A stretch of 64,000 nucleotides of DNA from an uncultured Eubacteriales bacterium. Lineage in GTDB: Bacteria; Bacillota; Clostridia; Oscillospirales; CAG-272. The stretch spans positions 124,001-188,000 of the forward strand of contig CAKSLQ010000005.1 in NCBI GenBank assembly GCA_934467415.1. The letters are read 5' to 3'. The notes beneath the pieces were generated by a model. That model did no database searches. It was not told the origin of the DNA and saw only the letters and a list, made by a program, of their open reading frames with translations. A program made the position numbers and the translations under genes. Positions 15,464 to 23,838 of this stretch are shown here, one piece after another (positions within the stretch are counted from its first letter, which is position 1; every line of letters begins with the position of its first letter).

Positions 15464-17493
15464 GAGTCATCGTAGCGAAAGAGGCCGGCTTCTGCTTCGG
15501 CGTGCGCCGCGCGACCGATTTCGTCGAGCAGGCGATTGCGCGCGGCGAGCATATCTGCACGCTCGGGCATCTCATCCACAACCGGCCGTATAACGAGCAT
15601 CTGGCCGCCGCGGGCGTCCGCACGATCGACATCGCCGACGTCGGAGACGTGGCGGCAAGCGGCGTGCCGACCCGCGTGGTCATCCGCACGCACGGCATTC
15701 CGCGCGGCGAGGAGGAGGCGCTCCGCGCCCTCGCGGAAAAATACCCGCAGCTGCACATCGAGGACATGACCTGCCCGTTTGTCAAAAAAATTCACCGCAT
15801 CGCGGCGGAACACACCGCACCGGGCGTGACGCTCTTTGTGCTCGGCGACCCCGCGCACCCCGAGGTACTCTCCATTCTGAGCTACGCAAAGGGCGAAACC
15901 GTGGTTTTTGACAGCGAAGAAGAGCTGGAAAGACTGCTTGCGGCGGAAAAACATCCCGAAAAACCCATCGTTTTGGTGGCACAGACCACGCAAAACACGG
16001 TTCTTTGGAAAAAATGTGAGAAAAAATTAAAAAAACTATATACAAACGCGATTATTTTTGATACAATATGTAATGTTACGGAAAACAGACAAAGCGAGAC
16101 GAAAGGTCTCGCGGCAATCAGCGACGGCATGATCGTTATCGGCGGCAGGGAAAGCTCGAACACAAAGAAACTGTTTGAGATCGCCTCCTCCGTCTGTAAG
16201 CGCTGCACATTGATCGAGCGCGCGGACGAACTCAGACCGGAGAGCTTTGTCGGCTGTGTAACAGTTGGTATTACCGCAGGTGCATCGACGCCGCGCGGTA
16301 TCATTGAGGAGGTAAGCAAAACCATGAACACTGAAGCAGAAAACTTTCAACAGATGCTGGAGGATTCCTTCAAAACTTTAAATACAGGAGATATCGTCAC
16401 CGGCACGGTCATGTCGGTCTCGCCCACCGAGATCCGACTCGATCTCGGCGCAAAGGCGACCGGCGTAATTACATACGACCAGATCACCGATGAGCCGAAT
16501 GCAGATCTGACCAAGATGTTCAAAGTCGGCGACAGCGTTGAAGGCTTTGTGATTAAAGTCAGCGACATCGACGGTATCGCCGTGCTGTCCAAGAAGCGCG
16601 TAGACGCGGACAGAAACTGGAAGGATATCGTTGCGGCAAGCGAGAGCGGCGAGACGCTGGAGGGCAAGATCGTTGAGGCCGTCAAGGGCGGCGTCATCAT
16701 CTCCATCAAGGGCAACCGCGTCTTCATCCCCGCATCCCTTTCGGGCGTTCCGCGCGGCGGCGACCTTTCGGTTCTCGTCGGCACGACCCAGAAGGTCAAG
16801 ATCATCGAGATCAACGAGCAGCGCCACAGAGCGTTCGCTTCCATCCGCGCCGTCCTCCGCGAGGAGCGCAAGGCGAAGGAGGATGCATTCTGGGAAACCG
16901 TTGAAGTCGGCAAGCATTACATGGGCACGGTCAAGAATCTGGCCACCTACGGTGCGTTTGTCGATCTCGGCGGCGTAGACGGCATGGTGCACAACACCGA
17001 GCTGTCCTGGAAGCGCATCAAGCATCCGTCCCAGGTCGTCAAGGTCGGCGATGTCATCGACGTTTACGTCAAGGACTTCAACCGCGAGACCGGAAAGATC
17101 TCCCTCGGCTACAAGACCGATGAGATGAACTCCTGGTACGTCTTCAGAAACAAGTACAATGTCGGCGACGTCGCAACGGTCAAGATCGTCAGCTTCACGC
17201 CTTTCGGCGCATTCGCTGAGATCGTTCCCGGTACGGACGGCCTGATCCACATCTCGCAGATCTCCAAGACCCGCATCGCACAGCCCTCCGACGTTCTTGA
17301 GATCGGTGAGGAGGTCGAGGTCAAGATCATCGACATCGACGAGGAGAAGCAGAAGGTCAGCCTGTCTATCCGCGCGCTGATTGAGGATGCAGAGGCAGCC
17401 GAAGCAGCAGTCGAGACGGCAGACGAGGCCGCAGACGCAGCGGCAGACGAAGTCGCAGCCGAAGCGGAGGAAGCTCCCGCCGACGCTGAGTAA
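15460..17493 (+). CDS. ispH: IspH (HMBPP reductase) fused to ribosomal protein S1-like domains
   Basis: 677 residues. Residues 1-288 are IspH, the last enzyme of the MEP isoprenoid pathway, with the three iron-sulfur cysteines in AGFCFGV, MTCPFV and TICNVTENRQ. From residue 289 four S1 RNA-binding domains follow (about 303-372, 388-455, 472-545, 558-630), ending in an acidic Ala/Glu/Asp tail. This fusion is known in Clostridia. Its start overlaps the Cmk/PlsC stop. A patch of AAA, TTA, CTA and ATA codons near 16010-16070, unlike the rest of the gene, contains a promoter-like sequence, and AGGAGG precedes an internal ATG at 16324. Confidence 0.95.
   Translation: MRVIVAKEAGFCFGVRRATDFVEQAIARGEHICTLGHLIHNRPYNEHLAAAGVRTIDIADVGDVAASGVPTRVVIRTHGIPRGEEEALRALAEKYPQLHIEDMTCPFVKKIHRIAAEHTAPGVTLFVLGDPAHPEVLSILSYAKGETVVFDSEEELERLLAAEKHPEKPIVLVAQTTQNTVLWKKCEKKLKKLYTNAIIFDTICNVTENRQSETKGLAAISDGMIVIGGRESSNTKKLFEIASSVCKRCTLIERADELRPESFVGCVTVGITAGASTPRGIIEEVSKTMNTEAENFQQMLEDSFKTLNTGDIVTGTVMSVSPTEIRLDLGAKATGVITYDQITDEPNADLTKMFKVGDSVEGFVIKVSDIDGIAVLSKKRVDADRNWKDIVAASESGETLEGKIVEAVKGGVIISIKGNRVFIPASLSGVPRGGDLSVLVGTTQKVKIIEINEQRHRAFASIRAVLREERKAKEDAFWETVEVGKHYMGTVKNLATYGAFVDLGGVDGMVHNTELSWKRIKHPSQVVKVGDVIDVYVKDFNRETGKISLGYKTDEMNSWYVFRNKYNVGDVATVKIVSFTPFGAFAEIVPGTDGLIHISQISKTRIAQPSDVLEIGEEVEVKIIDIDEEKQKVSLSIRALIEDAEAAEAAVETADEAADAAADEVAAEAEEAPADAE
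16039..16067 (+). promoter_or_regulatory. Possible internal promoter inside ispH driving the S1 part
   Basis: TATACA at 16039-16044, spacer 17, TACAAT at 16062-16067, in an AT-rich patch inside a GC-rich gene. It lies about 260 bases before the internal ATG at 16324. Confidence 0.4.
16307..16326 (+). promoter_or_regulatory. Internal Shine-Dalgarno and ATG at the IspH/S1 junction
   Basis: AGGAGG at 16307-16312 stands 11 bases before the ATG at 16324-16326, exactly where a free S1 protein (MNTEAENFQ...) would begin. The GGAGG also encodes the conserved Glu-Glu-Val of IspH, so it may be coincidental. Confidence 0.4.
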
Positions 17494-17504
17494 TTACAGC
17501 TTCA

Positions 17505-17539
17505 AATACCGGCCGAGCATGGGCTCGGCCGGTATTTTT
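17505..17539 (+). terminator. Terminator of the Cmk/IspH-S1 operon
   Basis: AATACCGGCCGAGC pairs with GCTCGGCCGGTATT and is followed by TTT. Confidence 0.9.
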
Positions 17540-17543
17540 GCGC

Positions 17544-17572
17544 TTGACAGGCTGCGCGTTCTGTACTATAAT
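17544..17572 (+). promoter_or_regulatory. Consensus promoter of the small dockerin gene
   Basis: Exact TTGACA at 17544-17549 and TATAAT at 17567-17572 with a 17-base spacer, an ideal sigma-A promoter. Confidence 0.85.
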
Positions 17573-17612
17573 AAAAGCAGAAAAAAGCAGAAAAATTCGA
17601 ACGGAGGCCGAA

Positions 17613-17960
17613 ATGAGAAGACTGGCGTTTCTTTTGGCGATGCTCCTTGCGCTTTCGGCGCTGTGCGTGTCCGTCGGCGCGCTCGAGGGCGACAATTATG
17701 TCTGGTTCGCAGGCAACAACAATGAAGCACTGCCGAAAAACGAACATATCGGCGGCGACACGGACGGCGACGGCAAGGCGGATCTTCGCGATGTCATCAG
17801 CCTTCTGCGCTATATCGGCGGCGACAAGACCTTTACGGCGCGCGATGCCATCGACGTCAATAATGACGGCAAGGTCGATGTGGCGGATGTGCTTTATCTG
17901 CTTCAGTACACGGTCGGCAACCACGACGAACTCGGCAGGCTTGTCCCCGGCGACAACTGA
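17613..17960 (+). CDS. Small secreted dockerin type I protein
   Basis: 115 residues. The start follows GGAGG by 6 bases. A signal peptide (residues 1 to about 24, RRLAFLLAMLLALSALCVSVGA) is followed by a short linker and one dockerin type I domain. The domain has two calcium loops, DTDGDGKADLRD and DVNNDGKVDVAD, each followed by a helix. Dockerins bind cohesins in cellulosome-like assemblies, but this protein carries no catalytic or binding module. It has its own consensus promoter and terminator. It may be a free dockerin or the remnant of a larger protein. Confidence 0.85.
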   Translation: MRRLAFLLAMLLALSALCVSVGALEGDNYVWFAGNNNEALPKNEHIGGDTDGDGKADLRDVISLLRYIGGDKTFTARDAIDVNNDGKVDVADVLYLLQYTVGNHDELGRLVPGDN

Positions 17961-17969
17961 ACAAAAACA

Positions 17970-17995
17970 AAAAAGGCTCGCTTGCGAGCCTTTTT
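17970..17995. terminator. Bidirectional terminator
   Basis: AAAAAGGCTCGC and GCGAGCCTTTTT form a near-perfect hairpin between the convergent dockerin and WYL genes. Confidence 0.9.
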
Positions 17996-18001
17996 CTTTT
18001 G

Positions 18002-18976
18002 TTATTGCAGCTTCTCCAGCGCGTCCGTGAGATACGCCCGGTAGGCTTCCACGGCGCGCGCCGGGGCTTTCAGGCGAACCAGCCCCGCAAGGCCGGTGAG
18101 CCATGCGTAGAACTGCGGGCTCTGGAACACGCGCACCGTCACGTCAAAGCCGTCTCCGTCCGGGATGAAGGTCGGTTCCGTGCCGAAGCGGTCGATGATG
18201 GCGTCGGCGGCGCGCGCCGTACAGGCGAGTGTCACGGTCTCCTCCTCGCCGCCGAACATGCCGAAGGTCTTGCTCTCGTAGGCGCCGATGTCAAAGCTGC
18301 CGAACGCCGCTTTGCCGAGGCGCTTCTGCTTTTCGGCACAGACGTCGCGCATACGGTCCACGCGGTAGTGGCGGATCGCTTTGGCTTCGTCGTCGTAGGC
18401 GACGAGATAGTAGTTTTCATTGTCCCAGAGCAGCGCCCACGGGCTGACGACGTAGCGAAGGCCGGGGGATTTCTCGACACGCACTTTGCGCGCGTTGTAG
18501 TGGCAATAGCGGAAGCTCACCTGCCGGTTTTCGCGGATAGCCGTGTGCAGGGCGTCCACCGTGTAGTAGATGACCTCGCTTTGGGAGCGTGCGCGCGACG
18601 TGTAGACCTGGCGGTTCAGCGCCTCCGCGCCGTAGCGGCTGGTCTCACCCGACAGCTTGCGGATCAGCTCGCGGCTTTTCTTCGCGGTGAGAAACTTGGC
18701 CGAGCTGATGATGTCCACCAGCATTTTCAGCTCCGCCGGTTCATAGGTGCGCGACACGACGGCGTAGCCGCGGCGCGCAGCATATTCAAGGGCGACGCCG
18801 TGATCCGCCAGCGCGCGGAGATCGTCGTAGAGTGCCTTGCGCTCGACGCTGTACCCCGCCTTTTCCAGCCCCGCCTGAATCCCGGCAAGGGACAAACGGT
18901 GGTCGGCGTCGGTCTCCCGATACAGCAGATCGAGCAGGCAGAGCAGTCTGCGCTTCTGGTTTTCCGTGCGCGCCAT
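18002..18976 (-). CDS. WYL domain-containing transcriptional regulator
   Basis: 324 residues. An N-terminal winged helix-turn-helix (about 5-75, with LLDLLYRETDADHRLSL and ALYDDLRAL) precedes a WYL ligand-binding domain (about 145-215, PWALLWDNENYYLVAYD with RHYRVDRM) and a C-terminal WCX extension. WYL regulators often sense nucleic acids or nucleotides. The ATG begins one base after the deoD stop, so it is translated from the deoD transcript, which suggests a link to nucleoside metabolism. Confidence 0.9.
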   Translation of the reverse strand: MARTENQKRRLLCLLDLLYRETDADHRLSLAGIQAGLEKAGYSVERKALYDDLRALADHGVALEYAARRGYAVVSRTYEPAELKMLVDIISSAKFLTAKKSRELIRKLSGETSRYGAEALNRQVYTSRARSQSEVIYYTVDALHTAIRENRQVSFRYCHYNARKVRVEKSPGLRYVVSPWALLWDNENYYLVAYDDEAKAIRHYRVDRMRDVCAEKQKRLGKAAFGSFDIGAYESKTFGMFGGEEETVTLACTARAADAIIDRFGTEPTFIPDGDGFDVTVRVFQSPQFYAWLTGLAGLVRLKAPARAVEAYRAYLTDALEKLQ

Positions 18977-18977
18977 G

Positions 18978-19682
18978 TCAGGCGATCTCGAGTGCGAGCC
19001 GCATCATCTGCGTGAAGGCGGTCTGCCGCTCCTCGGCGGTGCATTCCTCGTGCGAGACGAGGCTGTCCGAGATGGTACAGATGCAGAGCGCGTTTTTGCC
19101 GGCGCGCGCCGCATTCATGTAGAGCGCCGCGCTCTCCATTTCGACGGCGAGGACGCCCAGCTTCTGCCATGCAAGCGTGCTTTGCGCATCGTCGTAGAAC
19201 AGGTCGTTGGAGAGGATGTTGCCGACCGTGACGGGCAGGCCGAGCTGCTCGGCCGCGTCGGTCGCCTTTTTGAGCAGCGTATAGCTGGCCGTCGGCGCAT
19301 ATGTGCCGGGCAGGCCGAACTGGTCGGCGAAGACGCTGTTGTAGCTGGCGCTCATGCCGATGACGATGTCGAAGAGCTTGAGATCGGGCGAGATGGCGCC
19401 GGCCGAGCCGATGCGGATAATGTTCTTCACATTGTAAAAGTTGAAAAGCTCGTAGGAGTAGATGCCGATGGACGGCATACCCATGCCGCTGGCCATGACC
19501 GATACGCGCTTGCCGCGGTAAGTGCCCGTATAGCCCTGAATGCCGCGCACGTTGTTGACGAGAACGGGATTCTCCAGGAAGTTTTCGGCGATGAATTTGG
19601 CGCGCAGAGGATCGCCCGGCATCAGGACGGTTTCGGCGAAGTCGTTTGCGCCTGCGTTGATATGCGGGGTTGGGATCGACAT
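18978..19682 (-). CDS. deoD: Purine-nucleoside phosphorylase, DeoD type
   Basis: 234 residues. The start at 19682 follows GGAGG with good spacing; the upstream in-frame codons overlap the promoter. Family motifs are visible: the N-terminal PTPHINA, VLMPGDPLRAKFIA, the GMGMPSIGIYSYEL phosphate/ribose region, IRIGSAGA, and VEMESAALYMNA near residue 180. The enzyme splits purine (deoxy)nucleosides with phosphate for salvage. It shares a transcript with a WYL regulator downstream. Confidence 0.95.
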   Translation of the reverse strand: MSIPTPHINAGANDFAETVLMPGDPLRAKFIAENFLENPVLVNNVRGIQGYTGTYRGKRVSVMASGMGMPSIGIYSYELFNFYNVKNIIRIGSAGAISPDLKLFDIVIGMSASYNSVFADQFGLPGTYAPTASYTLLKKATDAAEQLGLPVTVGNILSNDLFYDDAQSTLAWQKLGVLAVEMESAALYMNAARAGKNALCICTISDSLVSHEECTAEERQTAFTQMMRLALEIA

Positions 19683-19722
19683 GATAATACCTCCGTAATT
19701 TGAATTTGCCTTGACTGCTTCT

Positions 19723-19751
19723 ATTTTAACATTTTTTTCGCGCTGAATCAA
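19723..19751 (-). promoter_or_regulatory. Promoter of deoD-WYL
   Basis: On the minus strand TTGATT (19746-19751), spacer 17, TAAAAT (19723-19728), about 40 bases before the deoD start. Confidence 0.7.
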
Positions 19752-19922
19752 GCCCTATCTTACAGCGAAACGGAGCAAGCCCGCGCAAAATAAATCGCGA
19801 GTGATTTAATTATGAAACCGCGAGGTGCGAAAAATAAATATATTGTTAAGAAAATGTCAATCACGCGCAAAAACAAAAAACGAAGCGTTTTTTTTATTTG
19901 TAAAGAAGAAAGCGTCGCCGCC

Positions 19923-19951
19923 TTGACTTGCCGTGCGGAAGTCTTTATAAT
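19923..19951 (+). promoter_or_regulatory. Promoter of the kdgK-to-DUF1116 cluster
   Basis: TTGACT at 19923-19928, spacer 17, TATAAT at 19946-19951, 62 bases before kdgK. No terminator is visible before 31301, so this could serve the whole cluster. Confidence 0.8.
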
Positions 19952-20013
19952 TAAGATGTAAGACCGTGGGCGAATTATGTCCACACAAAACTATTTTATC
20001 GAGGTAAACAAAA

Positions 20014-21048
20014 ATGAAAAAAGTTGTTACTTTCGGTGAGCTGATGCTCCGTATCACCCCGCCCGGCAGAGAAATGATTCTGCAAACGCCGAACATGGTC
20101 TGCACCTTCGGCGGCGCGGAGGCCAACGTCGCGGTTGCGGTCAGCGCATACGGCGACGAGGCGAAGTTCGTCACGGCGCTGCCGAAGAACGATCTCGGCC
20201 GTGCAGCCGTCAACGAGCTGCGCCGCTTCGGTCTGGACACGAGCGCCATTCGGTTCTCCGACAAGCGCCTCGGCCTCTACTTCACGGAGACCGGCTCGAA
20301 CATGCGCCCCTCCAAGGTCATCTACGACCGCGACAACACGGCGATCGCCGCGGTGAAGCCCGGCGATTTTGACTGGGATGCGATCCTCGCGGATGCAGAC
20401 TGGTTCCACGTCACCGGCATCACGCCCGCGCTGTCCGCGTCGCTTTGCGACGCGACCATCGAAGCGCTGAAGAAATGCAAGGAGAAGGGCATCACGGTCT
20501 CCTGCGACCTCAACTACCGCAAGAAGCTGTGGAAGTGGGGCAAGGAGCCGATCGAGGTCATGCCCGAGATCGCCAAGTATATCGACGTCATGATCGCCAA
20601 CGAGGAGGACTGCCAGAAGTGCCTCGGCATCAAGATGGAGACCGGCGTTGACTCCGGCAAGCTGAACACCGAGATGTACAAGGATCTCGCGAAGATCGTC
20701 ATGGACACCTATCCGAACGTCAAGGCGCTCGCCGTCAGCCTGCGCGAGAGCGTCAGCGCGGATCACAACAACTGGTCCGGCGTGCTTGCTTTCCGCGACG
20801 GCGACTTCCACATCAGCCGCAAGTACAGCATCACCAACATTGTGGACCGCATCGGCGGCGGCGACAGCTTCGGCGGCTCGCTGATCTATGCGTTCCGTCA
20901 TTTCCCCGACGACCGCCAGAAGATCATCGAGTATGCGATCGGCGGCAGCGCGCTCAAGCACACGATCTACGGTGACTTCGTCCGCTTCACCAAGGACGAC
21001 GTCGAGAACCTGATCGCGGGCAGCGGCAACGGCAGAATCCAGAGATAA
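20014..21048 (+). CDS. kdgK: PfkB-family sugar kinase, probable 2-keto-3-deoxygluconate kinase
   Basis: 344 residues of the ribokinase/PfkB fold. The N-terminal VTFGELMLRITPP and FGGAEANVAVA substrate-loop motif are typical of KDG kinases. The ATP/anion-hole motif GGGDSFGG (about residues 286-293) has its catalytic Asp; the usual GAGD is GGGD here. It converts 2-keto-3-deoxygluconate to KDPG, the substrate of the aldolase encoded 40 bases downstream. A strong promoter precedes it. Codon use is strongly biased to AAG, ATC and GGC, as in highly expressed genes. Confidence 0.88.
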   Translation: MKKVVTFGELMLRITPPGREMILQTPNMVCTFGGAEANVAVAVSAYGDEAKFVTALPKNDLGRAAVNELRRFGLDTSAIRFSDKRLGLYFTETGSNMRPSKVIYDRDNTAIAAVKPGDFDWDAILADADWFHVTGITPALSASLCDATIEALKKCKEKGITVSCDLNYRKKLWKWGKEPIEVMPEIAKYIDVMIANEEDCQKCLGIKMETGVDSGKLNTEMYKDLAKIVMDTYPNVKALAVSLRESVSADHNNWSGVLAFRDGDFHISRKYSITNIVDRIGGGDSFGGSLIYAFRHFPDDRQKIIEYAIGGSALKHTIYGDFVRFTKDDVENLIAGSGNGRIQR

Positions 21049-21088
21049 ATCGAGACAATATTGAATTTGTGAAAGAAGGATTTCTAAG

Positions 21089-21748
21089 ATGGAAATTTTG
21101 AAGCACAGTGTCATTCAGAACATGCACAAGAACGGCCTGATCGGCATCGTTCGCGACAACAATGAAGCAGACGCGATGGTTCGCACCCGCGCCATCATGG
21201 ACGGCGGCGTCACGATCCTCGAGATCTCGATGAGCACGCCCGGCGCGCTCAACATCATCGAGACGATCGCGAAGGAGATCAAGGAGAAGAATCTCGATGT
21301 TTATGTCGGTGCGGGTACGGTTCTCGATCCCGAAACGGCAAGACAGACGATCCTTGCAGGTGCAAGCTTTATCCTCGCACCGAACTTCAACCTTGAGGTT
21401 GCCAAGATGTGCAACCGCTACAGCATTTGCTACATGCCCGGCGTCATGACCTTCAACGAGATCGTGACTGCCATGGATGCCGGCTGTGACATCGTGAAGG
21501 TGTTCCCGGCAAGCGCACTCGGCATCGGCTTCATCAAGGCGGTCATGGGTCCGCTGCCGCAGGCAAGATGCATCCCGGTCGGCGGCGTCAACATCGACAA
21601 TATCGAAGCATGGTTCAATGACGGCGCTTATGCGGTTTCGCTCGGTACTGCGCTTACCAATCCGACCAAGGGTACCTGCGACTACGATGAGATCAAGGCC
21701 AACGCGGAAGCGATTGTTGCCAAGGTCAAGTCCTGCAAGAGAAAGTAA
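21089..21748 (+). CDS. eda: KDPG/KHG aldolase (2-dehydro-3-deoxy-6-phosphogluconate aldolase)
   Basis: 219 residues, class I aldolase TIM barrel. Glu in ILEISMSTPGAL and the Schiff-base Lys in VKVFPAS are present, with VGAGTVLDPETA and IPVGGVNIDN for phosphate binding. It splits KDPG into pyruvate and glyceraldehyde-3-phosphate. It follows kdgK directly, giving the last two steps of an Entner-Doudoroff-like route. AAGAAGGA precedes the ATG. Confidence 0.92.
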   Translation: MEILKHSVIQNMHKNGLIGIVRDNNEADAMVRTRAIMDGGVTILEISMSTPGALNIIETIAKEIKEKNLDVYVGAGTVLDPETARQTILAGASFILAPNFNLEVAKMCNRYSICYMPGVMTFNEIVTAMDAGCDIVKVFPASALGIGFIKAVMGPLPQARCIPVGGVNIDNIEAWFNDGAYAVSLGTALTNPTKGTCDYDEIKANAEAIVAKVKSCKRK

Positions 21749-21756
21749 TTCCCGCC

Positions 21757-22656
21757 GTGGAGCGTCTTTCACGGGAACAGGGCGGCGCACCCGGCTTCAT
21801 TCCCGTCACGGACGGCGTATGCCTGCTGCGTGAGCCGTTCGGCGGCACGACGACCGGGATCATCCTGGTCCGCGGCCGCGAGAACATCCTGATCGACGCG
21901 GGCGGCAGCGCCGCGCTCGTTGACAGTGTGCTCGTTCCGGCGCTGGCGGCGCAGGGACTTGCGCCGCGCGACATCGACGTGCTGACCTGCACGCACACGC
22001 ACGGCGACCACATCGGCGGCTTTGCACGGATGCGGGCGCTCGGCGTGAAACAAATCGCCGCCTACATAAAGTCGGCGGATAAGATCCGCAACCCCCTTTA
22101 CTACAATGCGGAGATCCGCCGCGCCTTTCCCGAAAACAGCCCGCCCCCCTCGGCAGGGCTCGTCGGGACCACGGCGGACGCCGTCCTTGCGGACGGTGAT
22201 CTGCTCGGCGGGCGGCTGGAGCTGATCGCCACGCCCGGCCACGACGATGACGCGGTCTGCTTTCTCGACCGGGAGACGGGCACGCTCGTCTGCGGCGACT
22301 CGGTGCAGCTGGACGGCACGGCCGTGCAGGGCTGCGGCGCGTACATGTATCTTGCCGACTACCGCCGCTCGATGGCGCGGCTCGGCGCGATCCATGCCGC
22401 ACGGGCGATCCTCGGACATCCGTTCATCCCGTCGGGCGACGTGATCGAGGGCGCGGACGCGGTCGGCCGTCTCTTTGATACCGCAATCCGAAAAACAGAG
22501 CTCTACCGTGATTTTGTGAAGTCCCGCCTTGACGCGGGTGAGACCGATACGGCGGCGATCGCACGGCAGCTCGTCGATTTTGTCGGCGGCATTCAGCCTG
22601 CGCATCTGTTTTTGCCGATGTACACGGTGCGGGAGCACATGAAGGAGCTATTATGA
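21757..22656 (+). CDS. MBL-fold metallo-hydrolase
   Basis: 299 residues starting with GTG, 8 bases after the aldolase stop. The metal-binding HTHGDH, the Asp in VCGDSV and His residues in PGHDDD and LGHPF give the metallo-beta-lactamase-fold dinuclear site. Family members hydrolyse esters, thioesters and lactones. In this sugar-oxidation context a lactonase role between the SDR and the dehydratase is plausible but unproven. Its stop overlaps the ROK start (ATGA). Confidence 0.85.
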   Translation: MERLSREQGGAPGFIPVTDGVCLLREPFGGTTTGIILVRGRENILIDAGGSAALVDSVLVPALAAQGLAPRDIDVLTCTHTHGDHIGGFARMRALGVKQIAAYIKSADKIRNPLYYNAEIRRAFPENSPPPSAGLVGTTADAVLADGDLLGGRLELIATPGHDDDAVCFLDRETGTLVCGDSVQLDGTAVQGCGAYMYLADYRRSMARLGAIHAARAILGHPFIPSGDVIEGADAVGRLFDTAIRKTELYRDFVKSRLDAGETDTAAIARQLVDFVGGIQPAHLFLPMYTVREHMKELL

Positions 22657-23816
22657 GCGTTGCCGTACAGATCATGGACGCGATCCGCCGCGGAAAGGGC
22701 AATGCGTCCAAAAAAGATATTCAGGAAGCGACCGGAATTGCCTGGGGCACGATGTGCAAGGGCGTCGATGCGCTTCTCGGCAGCGGCTATGTGTTTGCAC
22801 GGCGCGAAAAATCGCAGGGGCGCGGGCGTCCCGTGATTCCGCTGTGCGTCAACAGCGACGCTGCCTGCTACGTCGGGCTGGACATCGGCGCGGGATTTAC
22901 CCGCACGGTCGTCTGCAACCTGGCGTTCAACACCGTCTATATGAACGAGGTCGAGACGCCGCACTATCGCGGCAAAGAGCCTTTCATGGCTTTTCTGTTC
23001 GACACGGTCGATACCGCGCTGCGCGAATCGCGCATTGAGCGGGAGCGGCTGGACGGCATCGGCATCTCGGTCTCGGGCAATGTGGACTTTGAGGACGGCG
23101 TGATCGTTTCGGGCAGAAACTTCGGTCTGCCCTGGAATGAGAATGTGCCTGCCGCCGCGCTTCTCGGCGACCGCTACGGCGTCGGCGTGTACGCCGTGAC
23201 CACGCAGGCGGCCGCGCCTGCCGCCGAATACCATTTCGGCACGATGGCGGGCTGCCGCAATCTGCTGACGCTCGGCTTCGGCGTGGGCATCGGCTCGGGC
23301 GTCGTTTCCGAGGGGCAGCTGCTCATCAGCCGCCCCGGCCGCCCGGTCGGCCACATCGGCCACATGCTGATCTCGGACAACAAGCGGGTCTGCGTCTGCG
23401 GCTTCCGCGGCTGCCTCGAGGCCTATTCCGGCGGCAATTCCCTCGTGCAGGTCGCGCATGAGCGCTTCCCGAACAGCACCGATTTTACCGACGCGCGGGC
23501 GATCGACCTTGCGGCCGGGGCGGGCGATGCGGATGCGCGCGCGATCCTGGATACCGCCGCGGTCTACAATGCGGCGGGTATCGCCAGCATGATCCAGCTC
23601 TATGTGCCGGATGCGATCATCTTCGGCGGCGGACAGTGCCGCGAGGACGGTTACCTCTATCGCCGGACGCTGGAGGAGATCCGCAACATCCTGCCGCGTG
23701 AGCGGCTGGAGAACATCAAGATCTCCATTACCACGCTCGGCAAATACCAGTCGGCGCTCGGTGCGGCACGTCTCGCATACGAGAAATTCTTCGGAGAAAC
23801 CAAAAAAGAAAAATAA
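22653..23816 (+). CDS. ROK-family transcriptional regulator
   Basis: 387 residues: an N-terminal winged helix (about 1-65, ASKKDIQEATGIAWGTMCKGVDALL) and a ROK sugar-kinase-like domain (about 75-380) with the structural zinc site CVCGFRGCLEAYSG. Kinase residues look lost: where ROK kinases read ENDANAAALAE this has TTQAAAPAAE, and EIGH is HIGH. It is therefore likely a non-catalytic sugar-responsive regulator of the surrounding cluster, in the NagC/XylR manner. The ATG overlaps the preceding stop. Confidence 0.88.
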   Translation: MSVAVQIMDAIRRGKGNASKKDIQEATGIAWGTMCKGVDALLGSGYVFARREKSQGRGRPVIPLCVNSDAACYVGLDIGAGFTRTVVCNLAFNTVYMNEVETPHYRGKEPFMAFLFDTVDTALRESRIERERLDGIGISVSGNVDFEDGVIVSGRNFGLPWNENVPAAALLGDRYGVGVYAVTTQAAAPAAEYHFGTMAGCRNLLTLGFGVGIGSGVVSEGQLLISRPGRPVGHIGHMLISDNKRVCVCGFRGCLEAYSGGNSLVQVAHERFPNSTDFTDARAIDLAAGAGDADARAILDTAAVYNAAGIASMIQLYVPDAIIFGGGQCREDGYLYRRTLEEIRNILPRERLENIKISITTLGKYQSALGAARLAYEKFFGETKKEK

Positions 23817-23838
23817 ACACACTTTGGAGGAAAACACA

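Larger units (their letters stand above)
19683..20013. other. AT-rich divergent intergenic region
   Basis: A 331-base gap between the divergent deoD and kdgK genes. It holds a promoter for each, a short inverted repeat AAATC-GCGAGT-GATTT near 19793-19808, and A/T-rich sequence. No gene is seen. Confidence 0.6.

Noticed and set aside
21089..22656. Sulfoquinovose (sulfo-Entner-Doudoroff) locus
   Set aside because: The enzyme types overlap, but there is no sulfoquinovosidase, sulfolactaldehyde dehydrogenase or sulfonate exporter. A KDG kinase also points to a phosphorylated intermediate. Kept only as an alternative substrate to test.
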